The notes: generated by a model from the sequence alone, not told the origin. Positions 1 through 7,614 are shown, counted from the stretch's first letter. The stretch is DNA of 14,036 nucleotides from Chloroflexota bacterium (GCA_021801545.1 JAJYXX010000372.1:1-14036); one strand, 5' to 3'. Program-made: numbers and translations.

Positions 1-871
1 CCTCCTCGAGCTGCATCGGGTAGCCGGTCCACGGCTCGAGGGCCACGTGGTGGTGGCCACGCCAGCCGCCGTAGACCTGCCAGAGCCAGGCGTGCGGGAA
101 GACCTCCCGCGGAAAGACGATCGCCACCCCGCGGCGGGAGATCTCGTCGGTCAGCGCCAGCCAGCCGTCGGACAGGTCGGTTGCCCAGTGCCCGCCGAAC
201 ACCGCGTCGGTGCGGTCGCGGACCCGGCGCGCGTCCCGTCGGCCGCCGGGAGCGGTCGGGTCCGGCAGGTCGGGCCAGCGGTAGATCTCCCCGGCGACGC
301 CGATCGACGGGTCCGAGGCGACCCCGACGAGCATCGTCGAGGCGGGATGATCGATCCGGTGGGCCGGGGTCACCGCGAAGGCCGGGTGGATGCCCCACAG
401 GAACGGCAGGGGGCGGACGTCGAGGTTCACGATCCGGTAGCGGGCGCGCAGGACCGGCTCGTCGCCCCGCACGGAGAGCCGGCGCTCGAACCGGGCGGGC
501 GAGATCGTCCCGAAGGCGCGGCAGGCCACGATCGCCTCATCGGCGTCGGTGGCGGTCTCCACCGTCCAGGGGACCGACCAGAGCTCGCCCATGTACGGCA
601 ACAGCTCACCCCGGAGCAGCGCCCGGTCGCCGGTCGGGAAGATCTCGTCCCAACCGCCGGACCACCAGTCGTCGAAGTGCGCGCCGTACGGAGCACGCCG
701 GGGCGGTGTCCGCTCGTTGTGCCAGAGGAGATCGCGGTCGGCGGCCTTGTCGGCCAGCTCGTGGACCTTCGCCCCGAGTTCGGGCAACACCGTGACCCGG
801 AGCGCCGCGTTCTCGAGGACGACCGCCTCGAGGTCGCCGAGGCGCCATCCCCGGACGAGCCGGGCCGTCAT
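1..871 (-). CDS. Galactose mutarotase-like (aldose 1-epimerase family) protein, 3' end cut by the window edge
   Basis: About 290 residues are visible from an ATG at 871, and the frame runs open off the left edge. ATG overlaps the TGA of the DeoR gene (ATGA, 868-871), so translation is probably coupled. Two motifs fit the mutarotase superfold: WGIHPAF with His162, and ALEPWTGYP with Glu279. In galactose mutarotases a His and a Glu in such places are the acid and base that interconvert the alpha and beta anomers of a sugar. The N-terminal stretch (LPELGAKVHEL, residues about 29-39, then DLLWHNE) also suits the family. The cytoplasmic protein probably delivers the right anomer of the imported sugar to the isomerase encoded across the divergent promoter. 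The exact sugar is unknown, and a non-enzymatic sugar-binding role is possible. Confidence 0.8.
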   Translation of the reverse strand, partial: MTARLVRGWRLGDLEAVVLENAALRVTVLPELGAKVHELADKAADRDLLWHNERTPPRRAPYGAHFDDWWSGGWDEIFPTGDRALLRGELLPYMGELWSVPWTVETATDADEAIVACRAFGTISPARFERRLSVRGDEPVLRARYRIVNLDVRPLPFLWGIHPAFAVTPAHRIDHPASTMLVGVASDPSIGVAGEIYRWPDLPDPTAPGGRRDARRVRDRTDAVFGGHWATDLSDGWLALTDEISRRGVAIVFPREVFPHAWLWQVYGGWRGHHHVALEPWTGYPMQLEE

Positions 872-1644
872 GCCAGGCGAACCTCGACGCCGGCCGCCCG
901 GATCTCGGCGATCCGCTCGGGGTCCGCGTCCGTATCCGTGATCAGCAGGTCGACCTGGGCGAGGGCCACGATCGGGGTGAACCCCTGCCGGCCGAGCTTC
1001 GAGGAGTCGGCGACGACAACGACGCGGCGGGCTCGGGCGGCCATCGTGGCGCCCACCTCGGCGACGAGCATGTGCGGGGTTGTCAGGCCCGTCTCGAGCG
1101 TCAGCCCGTCGCAGCCGAGGAAGACGACGTCGGCCGAGAGGTCGCGCAGGCCGGCGACCGTCCGGGGGCCCACGAGCGCCTGGTAGTCGGGCAGGTAGAG
1201 CCCGCCCAGGCAGATCAGATGCGGCGACTCCCAGTCGCCGATCTCCTCCAGGACGGGGATCGAATGGGTGACCGCGGTGATCGCGTTCGCTCGTCGCAAC
1301 GGCCCCGGGATGTGGGCCGCGACCTGGACGACGGTCGTCCCGGAGTCGAAGAAGACGACGTCGCCGACGGCGACGAGCGCGGCGGCGACCGCCCCGATCC
1401 GGACCTTCTGCTCGCGCCGTTCCCGGGCCTTCGTGGCATAGATGCCGTGCGTCCGGACACCGGCGCGGCCGACGGCTCCGCCGTGGACCCGCCGCAGCCG
1501 ACCGGCGTTCTCGAGGATCATCAGGTCGCGCCGGATCGAGGCCTCGGTCACCCCGAAGCGGGCGGTCAGCTCGGCGACCGAGACGCGCTGGAGTTCCTCC
1601 ACCAAACCGGCGATCTGCTCCCGCCGTTCACGGGCCGTCGTCAT
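868..1644 (-). CDS. DeoR-family transcriptional regulator of sugar metabolism
   Basis: A 258-residue protein of typical family length. Residues about 5-57 form the DeoR winged helix-turn-helix, with the signature SIRRDLMILENAG (R38, R39, D40, L41) followed by RRVHGGAV. The C-terminal sensor domain carries VFFDSGTT (D100 to T104) and LICLGG, the usual sugar-phosphate-binding elements of DeoRC. Family members mostly repress transport and catabolic genes until a phosphorylated sugar binds. It lies between the permease and mutarotase genes, so it probably controls its own operon and the divergent catabolic one. I chose ATG at 1644 because an AGGGAGG ribosome site lies 6 bases upstream. The GTG at 1650 would overlap that site. 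The start region is a tandem duplication (see 1638-1675). Confidence 0.93.
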   Translation of the reverse strand: MTTARERREQIAGLVEELQRVSVAELTARFGVTEASIRRDLMILENAGRLRRVHGGAVGRAGVRTHGIYATKARERREQKVRIGAVAAALVAVGDVVFFDSGTTVVQVAAHIPGPLRRANAITAVTHSIPVLEEIGDWESPHLICLGGLYLPDYQALVGPRTVAGLRDLSADVVFLGCDGLTLETGLTTPHMLVAEVGATMAARARRVVVVADSSKLGRQGFTPIVALAQVDLLITDTDADPERIAEIRAAGVEVRLA

Positions 1645-1663
1645 CGCCACCCTCCCTCGTCAT
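1628..1663 (-). other. Possible 11-codon upstream ORF overlapping the DeoR start
   Basis: ATG at 1663 has its own GGGAGGG site about 5 bases upstream. It reads MTREGGDDDGP before TGA at 1630-1628, passing through the DeoR start at 1644 in another frame. Upstream of it, ATG at 1686 opens an 8-codon frame (MTTTGGWR) whose TGA (1662-1660) overlaps ATG 1663 as ATGA. These could tune or couple translation of the regulator, or be passive by-products of the duplication. Expression is not shown. Confidence 0.35.
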
Positions 1664-1675
1664 CGCCACCCTCCC
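1638..1675 (-). repeat. Exact 19-bp tandem repeat carrying the ribosome site and start of the DeoR gene
   Basis: Read on the minus strand, GGGAGGGTGGCGATGACGA occurs twice head to tail (1675-1657 and 1656-1638). Each copy supplies a Shine-Dalgarno-like AGGGAGG or GGGAGGG followed by ATGAC. A looser third version (GGGAGGGG, then ATGAC at 1686) lies just upstream. Because 19 is not a multiple of three, the start codons in the two exact copies are in different frames. Confidence 0.85.
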
Positions 1676-1714
1676 GTGGTTGTCATGAGCCCCTCCCGTC
1701 ACGTCCGCTGCCGG

Positions 1715-2530
1715 TCACTTGCCCATCCCCATCGTCAGGCCGGCGATCAGGTAGCGCTGGAAGATCAGGTAGACGATGACCGCCGGCAGGGCGCTGACGA
1801 GCGACCCGGCCATGAGCACCGGCACGTCGATGATGTGCGAGCTCTGGAGCGTCGCGAGACCGACCGTGATCGTGCGAACGTCCGGCACCTGGAGGAAGAG
1901 TAGGCCGATCAGCAGGTCGTCCCAGATCTGGATGAACTGGAGCACGGCCACGGTGACCAGGGCCGGGGTCGCAAGGGGCACCATGACCCGGGCGAACGTC
2001 TGGGCGTATGAGGCACCATCGATCAACGACGCCTCGACGAGCTCCGTCGGCACGCCGCGGAAGTAGGTCGTCATCAAGAAGGTCGCGAACGGAGCACCGA
2101 GGGCCGCATAGACGAGCACAGCTCCGGGGTACTTGTTGATCAGGCCGAGTTGGGCGACGTTCACGAACTCCGGGATGATGATCGACTGGAGCGGGACCAT
2201 CATTCCACCGATGATCGCGAGCAGGATGACCGTCCGGCCGGGAAACCGCAGCTTGGCGAACGCATAGCCGCCCATCGTGCTCACCGCGAGGATGATGAAG
2301 ACCGCGGCCAGGGTGACGACGGTCGAGTTCACGAGCTGCTGAACGACCGGGATCGCCCGCAGGAGACCGGCCCAGCTGTCGAGCGAGAAGCCCGACCCGG
2401 TCAGGTACTGGTCGTACGAGCGGAATGACATCAGCCCCATGAAGAGGAACGGGAACAGCATGACGACCGCGACCAGGCACAGGATCCCGAACATCGCTCC
2501 ACGCGTGACGCGCCGACGGAGCCTGTACAT
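1715..2530 (-). CDS. Carbohydrate ABC transporter permease, CUT1 MalG/UgpE-type
   Basis: A 271-residue inner-membrane protein with about six hydrophobic segments, the first at residues about 14-34. The binding-protein-dependent permease signature (EAA loop) lies at residues about 165-186, VEASLIDGASYAQTF then PL, and contacts the ATPase. The length and the MalG-like end (QRYLIAGLTMGMGK) fit the second permease of a CUT1 sugar importer. ATG at 2530 follows AGGAGG by four bases. The upstream permease gene stops only eight bases earlier, so the two are co-transcribed and likely form a heterodimer. The substrate cannot be told from the permease. About 70 bases separate its stop from the DeoR start. 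Confidence 0.95.
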   Translation of the reverse strand: MYRLRRRVTRGAMFGILCLVAVVMLFPFLFMGLMSFRSYDQYLTGSGFSLDSWAGLLRAIPVVQQLVNSTVVTLAAVFIILAVSTMGGYAFAKLRFPGRTVILLAIIGGMMVPLQSIIIPEFVNVAQLGLINKYPGAVLVYAALGAPFATFLMTTYFRGVPTELVEASLIDGASYAQTFARVMVPLATPALVTVAVLQFIQIWDDLLIGLLFLQVPDVRTITVGLATLQSSHIIDVPVLMAGSLVSALPAVIVYLIFQRYLIAGLTMGMGK

Positions 2531-2538
2531 CACGCCTC

Positions 2539-3471
2539 CTAGTCCTCGCGGCTTCGCAGGAGCCGGCGCTGGACGAGGCTGATGGCGAAGACGATCGCGA
2601 ACAGCACCGCGCCGATCGCCGCAGCGTAGCCGAAGACGCCCTGGGCGAAGGCCTTTTGGTAGACGAAGAACTCGAGCGTGGTCGTGCCGTACCCGGGGCC
2701 GCCGCTGGTCATGACGAAGATCAGGCTGAACAGGGCCGTGAAGCCCGTGATCACGGTCAGGATGAACGCGAACTGGATGAACCGCATGAGCAGCGGGATC
2801 GTGATGTAGCGAAATACCGCCCACGATCCCGCGCCGTCCACGCGCGCGGCCTCGTAGAAGTCCCGGTCGAGGGTGGCCATGCCGGTGATGAAGATGATCG
2901 TGTTCGTACCGAAGACCGACCAGATGAATGTGATGGCGACGGCCAGCATCGCGGTGTATTCGTTGGTCAGCATGTCCGTGCGGATCGCGCCGAGGCCGAG
3001 AATCCGAAGGACCGTATTGAGGATTCCTTCGGCAGCGAAGACCCTGAGGGCGACCATCCCGATGACCACCCACGAGATCGCCGTTGGCAGGAAGTAGACC
3101 GAACGGAAGAACCGCCAGCCGGGCACGTGCTGGTGAAGCAGGAAGGCGACGACCAGGGGGATGAGGATCGCGAACGGGATCGACGCGAGGAGGAACGCGT
3201 TGTTGAGCAGCACCCGCCAGAAAACCGGATCACTGAACAGCTGGCGGTAGTTGTCCAGACCCACCCAGCTGGCCGTGATCCCGTCCCAGGTGGTCAGGCT
3301 GTAGTAGAACGTCTGGAGGATCGGCAGGAAGAGGAACGCCCCGGTGAGCAGGATCACCGGCAGGCTGAACAGGATCCCGGCCCGCCGCTCGGCCGCCTTC
3401 AGCGGACCTGCGCGGCCGCCGGTGTCCCGCCTGCCACGGACCGCCCGGCCGATGGCCGCCGCTGCTGTCAA
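2539..3471 (-). CDS. Sugar ABC transporter permease, CUT1 MalF/UgpA-type
   Basis: A 310-residue membrane protein. A basic N-terminal tail of about 30 residues precedes a first span at about 32-52. The periplasmic segment has WDGITASWVGLDNYRQLF, a common feature of MalF/UgpA-like sugar permeases. The EAA loop is at about 207-228 (EAARVDGAGSWAVFRYITIP). It should pair with the downstream permease to move a sugar delivered by the binding lipoprotein. The only usable in-frame start I see is TTG at 3471, with a weak GGGCGG-like site upstream, so the exact start is less certain than the reading frame. Seventy-eight bases separate it from the binding-protein gene, and I see no convincing terminator between them. 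Confidence 0.93.
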   Translation of the reverse strand: MTAAAAIGRAVRGRRDTGGRAGPLKAAERRAGILFSLPVILLTGAFLFLPILQTFYYSLTTWDGITASWVGLDNYRQLFSDPVFWRVLLNNAFLLASIPFAILIPLVVAFLLHQHVPGWRFFRSVYFLPTAISWVVIGMVALRVFAAEGILNTVLRILGLGAIRTDMLTNEYTAMLAVAITFIWSVFGTNTIIFITGMATLDRDFYEAARVDGAGSWAVFRYITIPLLMRFIQFAFILTVITGFTALFSLIFVMTSGGPGYGTTTLEFFVYQKAFAQGVFGYAAAIGAVLFAIVFAISLVQRRLLRSRED

Positions 3472-3549
3472 CGTCGCGTCCGCCCTGTCGATGACCGGTC
3501 CGGGGCCGTCACGGCGGCGACCCCGGACGCGGGCTGGCGACTTTGCTGG

Positions 3550-4887
3550 CTACTTGTACGTGTCGCCGCGCCGGTCGGCGGGCAGCTGCATCAGGGTGTC
3601 CTGCATGTTCTTCAGCGCATCGTCGACCGACATCGCACCGCCGAACGCCGCGTTGAGGACCTTCGTTCCGGCATCCACGACCTCTGGCTGGATGACGTTG
3701 TCGATCATCGGATAGCGCGTAAAGCCCTTCGTCGCCGCGTAGGCCAGCAAATCCTGCGCCATCCGGCTATCGGTCGAGAAGCCCTCCTTGGCAGGAATCA
3801 GGCCTGAGTCCGCGATGACCTTCTGCGCCTCGTCTGAGGCCATGTACGCGAGGAACGCCGCCGCCTGGGCCTTGTGCTGCGAGTAGGTGGTCAGGGAGAA
3901 CCCGTCGCCCGAGTACTCGACGACCCCCTTGAGCGGCTGATCCACGAACGGCGGCAGGAAGACCCCGACGTTGTCGCCCATCCTCTTCTGGAAGTCGGCG
4001 ATCTGCCAGGTGCCCTCCAAGGTCATGGCGGCCTTGCCGGCCACGAACTGGTTGATCGAGTCGCTGTTCGTGAGGACGTCCTGGTTCGTGTAGCCCTGCG
4101 TGAACAGCGACACCCACTTCGAGATCTGCGACTTGATCGCGGGGTCGGTCCACGGGATCTCCCCCGCGTAGAGCTTCTTCCAGTCGGCGGGCGAGAGGTA
4201 CATCATCAGGTAGCTGAGGTCATAGTACGGATAGAAGCCGCCGCCGAGGGCCTGGCCGCCGGTCCCGTACACGAAGGGAGTGACCCCGGCGGCCTTCAGC
4301 TTCTGGCAGGTGGCGAACAGCTCGTCCCAGGTGGTCGGGAACGAGTTCGGATTGAGGCCGGCCTTCCGGAACAGCTCCTTGTTGTAGAAGCCGTTGTAGA
4401 ACTGGACCTCGAGCGGGACGACGAGGACGCCATCGTCCGGATTGAAGTTGAGCGAGCTGTAGTCGATGCCCTTGAGCTTCTTGAGCTCATCGAGCGGGAC
4501 CAGGTCGTTCAGTGGCTGCAGGTAGCTCTTGTACTTCAGGTCGAACAGGCCGGTCCACATCGTCGCCAGGTCCGGGCCGGTCTTCGAGATCGCCGCCGCC
4601 TGCAGGAGATCGAAGTAGTTGTCGGCCGGCTGGCTGACGACGTCGATCGTGATCTCCGGGTGGATCGCCTCGAACGCTTTGACCAGGTTCGCGGTCGCGG
4701 TCGCGTTCGCCTCGGTCCCGTAGTTGTGCCAGAGGGTCAGTGTCACCGGCGCGGCCGGCGGGGCGCTCGCCGATCCGCCCGGGGCCTCGCTCGCGGCAGG
4801 ACTCGTGGTCTGGGCGGCACCGCTGCAGGCCTGCACCACGAGCGCACCGAGCATCAGGATCAGAGCGAGTCTCAATCTGCGGTTCAA
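3550..4887 (-). CDS. Extracellular sugar-binding lipoprotein of the ABC importer
   Basis: A 445-residue family 1 solute-binding protein. The N-terminus has a basic NRRLR segment, a hydrophobic core and a lipobox ending VVQAC, with Cys21 as the lipidation site. A Ser/Pro/Ala/Gly-rich linker follows to about residue 46, then the mature domain starting TLTLWHNYG. Other family features are PDLATMWTG, an FYNKELF segment, PTTWDEL and GKAAMTLEGTWQIADF. It captures the sugar outside the membrane and hands it to the two permeases encoded downstream. TTG at 4887 is the best start because AAAGGAG lies nine bases upstream and a basic N-region results. The first gene of the leftward operon, it follows a leader with two predicted hairpins. 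The ligand is unknown; family 1 proteins bind oligosaccharides, monosaccharides or glycerol phosphates. Confidence 0.95.
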   Translation of the reverse strand: MNRRLRLALILMLGALVVQACSGAAQTTSPAASEAPGGSASAPPAAPVTLTLWHNYGTEANATATANLVKAFEAIHPEITIDVVSQPADNYFDLLQAAAISKTGPDLATMWTGLFDLKYKSYLQPLNDLVPLDELKKLKGIDYSSLNFNPDDGVLVVPLEVQFYNGFYNKELFRKAGLNPNSFPTTWDELFATCQKLKAAGVTPFVYGTGGQALGGGFYPYYDLSYLMMYLSPADWKKLYAGEIPWTDPAIKSQISKWVSLFTQGYTNQDVLTNSDSINQFVAGKAAMTLEGTWQIADFQKRMGDNVGVFLPPFVDQPLKGVVEYSGDGFSLTTYSQHKAQAAAFLAYMASDEAQKVIADSGLIPAKEGFSTDSRMAQDLLAYAATKGFTRYPMIDNVIQPEVVDAGTKVLNAAFGGAMSVDDALKNMQDTLMQLPADRRGDTYK

Positions 4888-4909
4888 GGCTCACGACTCC
4901 TTTCGAGCA

Positions 4910-4940
4910 GATCGGGCTGCGGCGCGGCAGTGGCCCGATC
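4910..4940 (-). promoter_or_regulatory. 8-bp stem hairpin just upstream of the binding-protein ribosome site
   Basis: GATCGGGC (4910-4917) pairs perfectly with GCCCGATC (4933-4940) across a 15-base loop. In the leftward mRNA the stem ends six bases before the AAAGGAG site (4903-4897). There is no U-tract, so it does not look like an intrinsic terminator. It could stabilise the 5' end or affect ribosome access. Confidence 0.5.
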
Positions 4941-4952
4941 CCGCAACGGCGA

Positions 4953-4968
4953 CGGCCGGTAGCGGCCG
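4953..4968 (-). promoter_or_regulatory. Small hairpin in the binding-protein mRNA leader
   Basis: CGGCCG (4953-4958) and CGGCCG (4963-4968) flank a four-base loop, giving a 6-bp GC stem. It precedes the larger hairpin at 4910-4940 in the leftward transcript. Such short GC palindromes arise easily by chance in this genome, so its function is doubtful. Confidence 0.3.
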
Positions 4969-4991
4969 CCACGACTCCGCCACACCGGCGT

Positions 4992-5020
4992 ATCCTACCG
5001 AATGCGAACGCCAAACGCAA
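4992..5020 (-). promoter_or_regulatory. Candidate promoter of the transport operon
   Basis: On the minus strand, TTGCGT (5020-5015) is followed after 17 bases by TAGGAT (4997-4992). The spacing is ideal and the -10 hexamer matches four of six consensus bases, but the -35 is weak. Transcription would start near 4985, leaving about 100 bases of leader before the TTG start at 4887. The 8-bp palindrome AACATGTT (5019-5026) overlaps the -35 edge and could be a regulator site. Confidence 0.4.
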
Positions 5021-5118
5021 CATGTTTTATCACTACTAGCACGATAGTCGATGCATCACCGAACGTGCTTCGCACCGTCGTCGGATCGGGATGCGCCTCG
5101 GTCGCCCAGCGATACCGC

Positions 5119-5146
5119 TTGACAATCGAAACATTGTAGATAGCAT
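5119..5146 (+). promoter_or_regulatory. Candidate promoter of the catabolic operon
   Basis: A perfect TTGACA (5119-5124) is followed after 16 bases by TAGCAT (5141-5146), which matches four of six -10 bases. Transcription would start near 5153, about 80 bases before the preferred aldolase start. The site lies in one of the few AT-richer patches of the window, as expected of a primary-sigma promoter facing away from the transport operon. Confidence 0.55.
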
Positions 5147-5149
5147 TGT
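5122..5149. promoter_or_regulatory. Candidate operator inside the catabolic promoter
   Basis: ACAAT (5122-5126) and ATTGT (5133-5137) form an inverted repeat with a six-base spacer, CGAAAC. CATTGT recurs at 5144-5149, twelve bases after the first copy (5132-5137), about one helical turn. The elements occupy the space between the -35 and -10, where a repressor such as the DeoR protein encoded at 868-1644 would block polymerase. AACAT also occurs near the leftward promoter (5019-5023) within AACATGTT. The assignment to DeoR is inference. Confidence 0.4.
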
Positions 5150-5231
5150 GCGCATCTTTCCATAACCTATCGGGCACTGCACAGGGTGCCGTATGCACCT
5201 GGGCGGGTTCACCCTAACGGAGGCGGTCAGC

Positions 5232-6047
5232 GTGGCGACGGGCGAGGAAATCCGCTTGGCGCGTCTGTTCGACGGGTCGGGCAACGCGGTGGTCGTGGCC
5301 GTCGACCACGGGCTGTACAACGGGCCGCAGCCGGGCTTCAACGACCTGCCCGGGATCACCGGACGCCTGCGCAAGGCCGATGCCATCCTGCTGAGCCCGG
5401 GGATGGCCCGCCACGTCGGTGACAGCTTCAAGCACCGCGGTGCCCCGGCGATGATCGTCCGGCTCAACTGGGGCACCCAGTACGCGAGCCAGTGGAACTA
5501 CCACGAGAGCCGGAGCGTGCCGGTGATCTCCGCCGCCGAGGCCGTCGCGCTCGGGGCGGACATCGTCCTGGTCGGGATGTCGATCAAGACCGGTTCGGAG
5601 GCGATCGACGCGGAGAACATCGAGATCGTCGCCCGGGCGGTGGCGGAGAGCAGGCGAACGGGCGTTCCGATCGTCGGTGAGGTCTACCCGGCCGGCCACG
5701 AGGACCTCTCGCCCGAGGAGCGCCAGGAGCAGATCGCGGTCGGTTGCCGGGTCGTGGCCGAGCTCGGGGTCCACCTGGTGAAGACGTTCTTCACCGGCCA
5801 GCGCTTCGCCGAGATCGTCGCCTCCACCCCGGTCCCGGTGCTCGCCCTCGGCTCCAGGAAGCTGCCCCGCGAACGCGATGCGCTCGAACTCGCTGCGGCG
5901 GCGATGCGGGCAGGGGCGCGCGGCGTCGTGTTCGGTCGCAACCTGATCCAGGCCCGCAGCCCGGAACGGTTCCTCGACGCACTCGGCGCCGTCGTCAAGG
6001 ACGGGGCGAGCGCGGCCGATGCGGCCGCCAGGTACGGCATCGACTAG
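5232..6047 (+). CDS. DhnA/LsrF-type class I aldolase (fructose-bisphosphate aldolase-like)
   Basis: A 271-residue protein of the DhnA/archaeal-type class I aldolase family (COG1830). It has AVDHG near the start (Asp25, His26), EVYPAG with Tyr152 and LVKTFF with Lys184. Lys is the expected Schiff-base residue and Tyr the likely acid/base, as in archaeal fructose-bisphosphate aldolase. The C-terminal GARGVVFGRN is the phosphate-binding end of the barrel. It probably cleaves the phosphorylated ketose made by the downstream kinase, giving a triose phosphate and an aldehyde. Relatives also include AI-2 thiolase LsrF and ADH synthase, so the reaction is not fixed. I chose GTG at 5232, eight bases after GGAGG. 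ATG at 5193 would add 13 residues but has only a weak site. It is the first gene of the rightward operon. Confidence 0.9.
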   Translation: MATGEEIRLARLFDGSGNAVVVAVDHGLYNGPQPGFNDLPGITGRLRKADAILLSPGMARHVGDSFKHRGAPAMIVRLNWGTQYASQWNYHESRSVPVISAAEAVALGADIVLVGMSIKTGSEAIDAENIEIVARAVAESRRTGVPIVGEVYPAGHEDLSPEERQEQIAVGCRVVAELGVHLVKTFFTGQRFAEIVASTPVPVLALGSRKLPRERDALELAAAAMRAGARGVVFGRNLIQARSPERFLDALGAVVKDGASAADAAARYGID

Positions 6048-6063
6048 CGGTCGGCGGCAGGCG

Positions 6064-7614
6064 ATGGCGCTCCTCCTCGGGATCGATGCCGGGACCACGT
6101 CGCTGAAGACCGGGGTCTTCGACGATATGGGCGCCCAGCTCGCGGTCGCCGGCGAGGAGTACGCGCTGCACACGCCCGATGCGCTGCGCGCCGAACTCGA
6201 CCCGGAAGCGTACTGGCGCGCCCTGCGCTCGACGGTCGCCCGGGCCCTCGAGCGGGCCGGTGCACGGCCCGCGGACGTCACCGCCCTCGCCGTGTCGAGC
6301 CAGGGCGAAACCGTCATCCCGGTCGGGCGCGATGACTCGGTGAACGGGCCGGCCCTCGTCTGGCTCGACAACCGGGCCGGCGACGAGGCGCTCGAGCTCG
6401 CCCGGCGGTTCGATGGTCCGACGGTCTACGCGGCGACCGGGGTGCCCGCCATCGTGCCCACCTGGACCGCCTGCAAGCTGCTCTGGTGGAAGCGCCATGC
6501 GCCGGGGCTCTTCCACAGCGCGGCGCGCTTCCTGCTCGTCGAGGATTTCTTGCTCCAGCGCCTGACCGGCCGCTACGTCACCGAGGGCGGCGTCCAGTGC
6601 ACCTCGCTCCTGTACGACATCCGGGACCACCGCTGGTGGCAGCCGATGCTCGACTACCTGGAGCTGACGCCCGACCGCCTCCCCGAGCTTGCGACGCCGG
6701 GCGCGGTCGTCGGCACGCTCCGGGCCGAGGCGACAACAGCGCTCGGCCTGCCGCGCAGCGTCGCGGTCGTGGCCGGGGGGATGGACCAGGGAGCCGGGGC
6801 GGTCGGCGTCGGCAACATCAGGCCGGGGATCGTCTCGGAGAGCACGGGCGGCGCCCTCACCCTCCAGGCGTCGGTCGATCGACCCGATGGAGATCCGTCC
6901 CGCCAGACGCCCGTCTACGTCCACTCCGCTCCCGGCCGCTACCTCTACTGCCCCGTCTGCCCGACCGGCGGGATGGCGCTCACGTGGTTCCGTGACCAGT
7001 TCGGCGAGCGCGAGGTGGAGCTCGCCCGGCGCCAGGGGCGAAGCGCCTACGAGCTGCTCACCGATCTCGCCGCGACGGTACCCCCGGCTGCCGAGGGGCT
7101 GACGATGCTCCCCCACCTGATGGGCGCCTTCAGCCCCGAGTACGACCCGAACGCCCGGGGCGTCTTCTTCGGCTTCACGCTCCGCCACCAGAAGGCGCAC
7201 TTCGCCCGAGCGATCCTCGAGGCGGTTGCGTTCATGCTGCGCCGGAACCTCGAGCTGCTCGCCACCGCCGGGGCGAGCACGGCCGAGGTCCACTCGCACG
7301 GCGGCGGGGCACGGAGCCGACTCTGGAACCAGATCAAGGCCGATGTCTGCAACCTGCCGGTGGTGACGATGGAGGGCGAGGACGCCGCCATCCGGGGCGA
7401 CGCGATCCTCGCCGGGGTGGCAACGGGAGCGTTCGCCGACCTCGACGAGGCGTGCGCCGCGATGGTCGTCGCCCGCGAGCGCTTCGCGCCGGATCCCACG
7501 ACGCGCGAGGCGTACGAGGCCGCCTACGCGCGCTATCGGGCGCTCTTCGAGGCCCTTCGGCCGATCTTCGCGACGGCGGCGCCGGCGGACGGCGGGCAGC
7601 AGGCCAGGCAATGA
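6064..7614 (+). CDS. FGGY-family carbohydrate kinase (xylulokinase/fuculokinase-like)
   Basis: A 516-residue protein of normal FGGY length. The first ATP-binding element is GIDAGTTS (Asp8). GGMDQGAGAVG holds the predicted catalytic base Asp241, and HGGGARSRLW near residue 413 is the C-terminal adenosine/phosphate loop. These kinases transfer phosphate from ATP to a hydroxyl of a ketose or polyol, at C1 for rhamnulose and fuculose or at C5 for xylulose. With an aldolase upstream and an isomerase downstream, it probably makes the ketose phosphate that the aldolase cleaves. ATG at 6064, sixteen bases after the aldolase stop, places GIDAGTTS at the expected position. A longer frame from 6019 would run back into the aldolase gene. 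The ribosome site is weak (GGCAGG). Substrate unassigned. Confidence 0.93.
   Translation: MALLLGIDAGTTSLKTGVFDDMGAQLAVAGEEYALHTPDALRAELDPEAYWRALRSTVARALERAGARPADVTALAVSSQGETVIPVGRDDSVNGPALVWLDNRAGDEALELARRFDGPTVYAATGVPAIVPTWTACKLLWWKRHAPGLFHSAARFLLVEDFLLQRLTGRYVTEGGVQCTSLLYDIRDHRWWQPMLDYLELTPDRLPELATPGAVVGTLRAEATTALGLPRSVAVVAGGMDQGAGAVGVGNIRPGIVSESTGGALTLQASVDRPDGDPSRQTPVYVHSAPGRYLYCPVCPTGGMALTWFRDQFGEREVELARRQGRSAYELLTDLAATVPPAAEGLTMLPHLMGAFSPEYDPNARGVFFGFTLRHQKAHFARAILEAVAFMLRRNLELLATAGASTAEVHSHGGGARSRLWNQIKADVCNLPVVTMEGEDAAIRGDAILAGVATGAFADLDEACAAMVVARERFAPDPTTREAYEAAYARYRALFEALRPIFATAAPADGGQQARQ

Noticed and set aside
47..1186. Long plus-strand frame opposite the mutarotase-like and DeoR genes
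   Set aside because: It is rich in Arg, Pro and Gly with no family motif. The opposite strand encodes two recognisable proteins joined by ATGA. It is a GC-driven shadow.
5193..5231. ATG at 5193 as the aldolase start
   Set aside because: It lacks a good ribosome site and adds 13 residues before the usual family start. GTG at 5232 has GGAGG eight bases upstream. It remains a possible second choice.
5232..7614. An AI-2 (Lsr) processing operon, from an LsrF-like aldolase and an FGGY kinase
   Set aside because: There is no LsrG or LsrR-type gene, and the importer is a CUT1 sugar type rather than LsrABCD-like. The isomerase and mutarotase point to a sugar.
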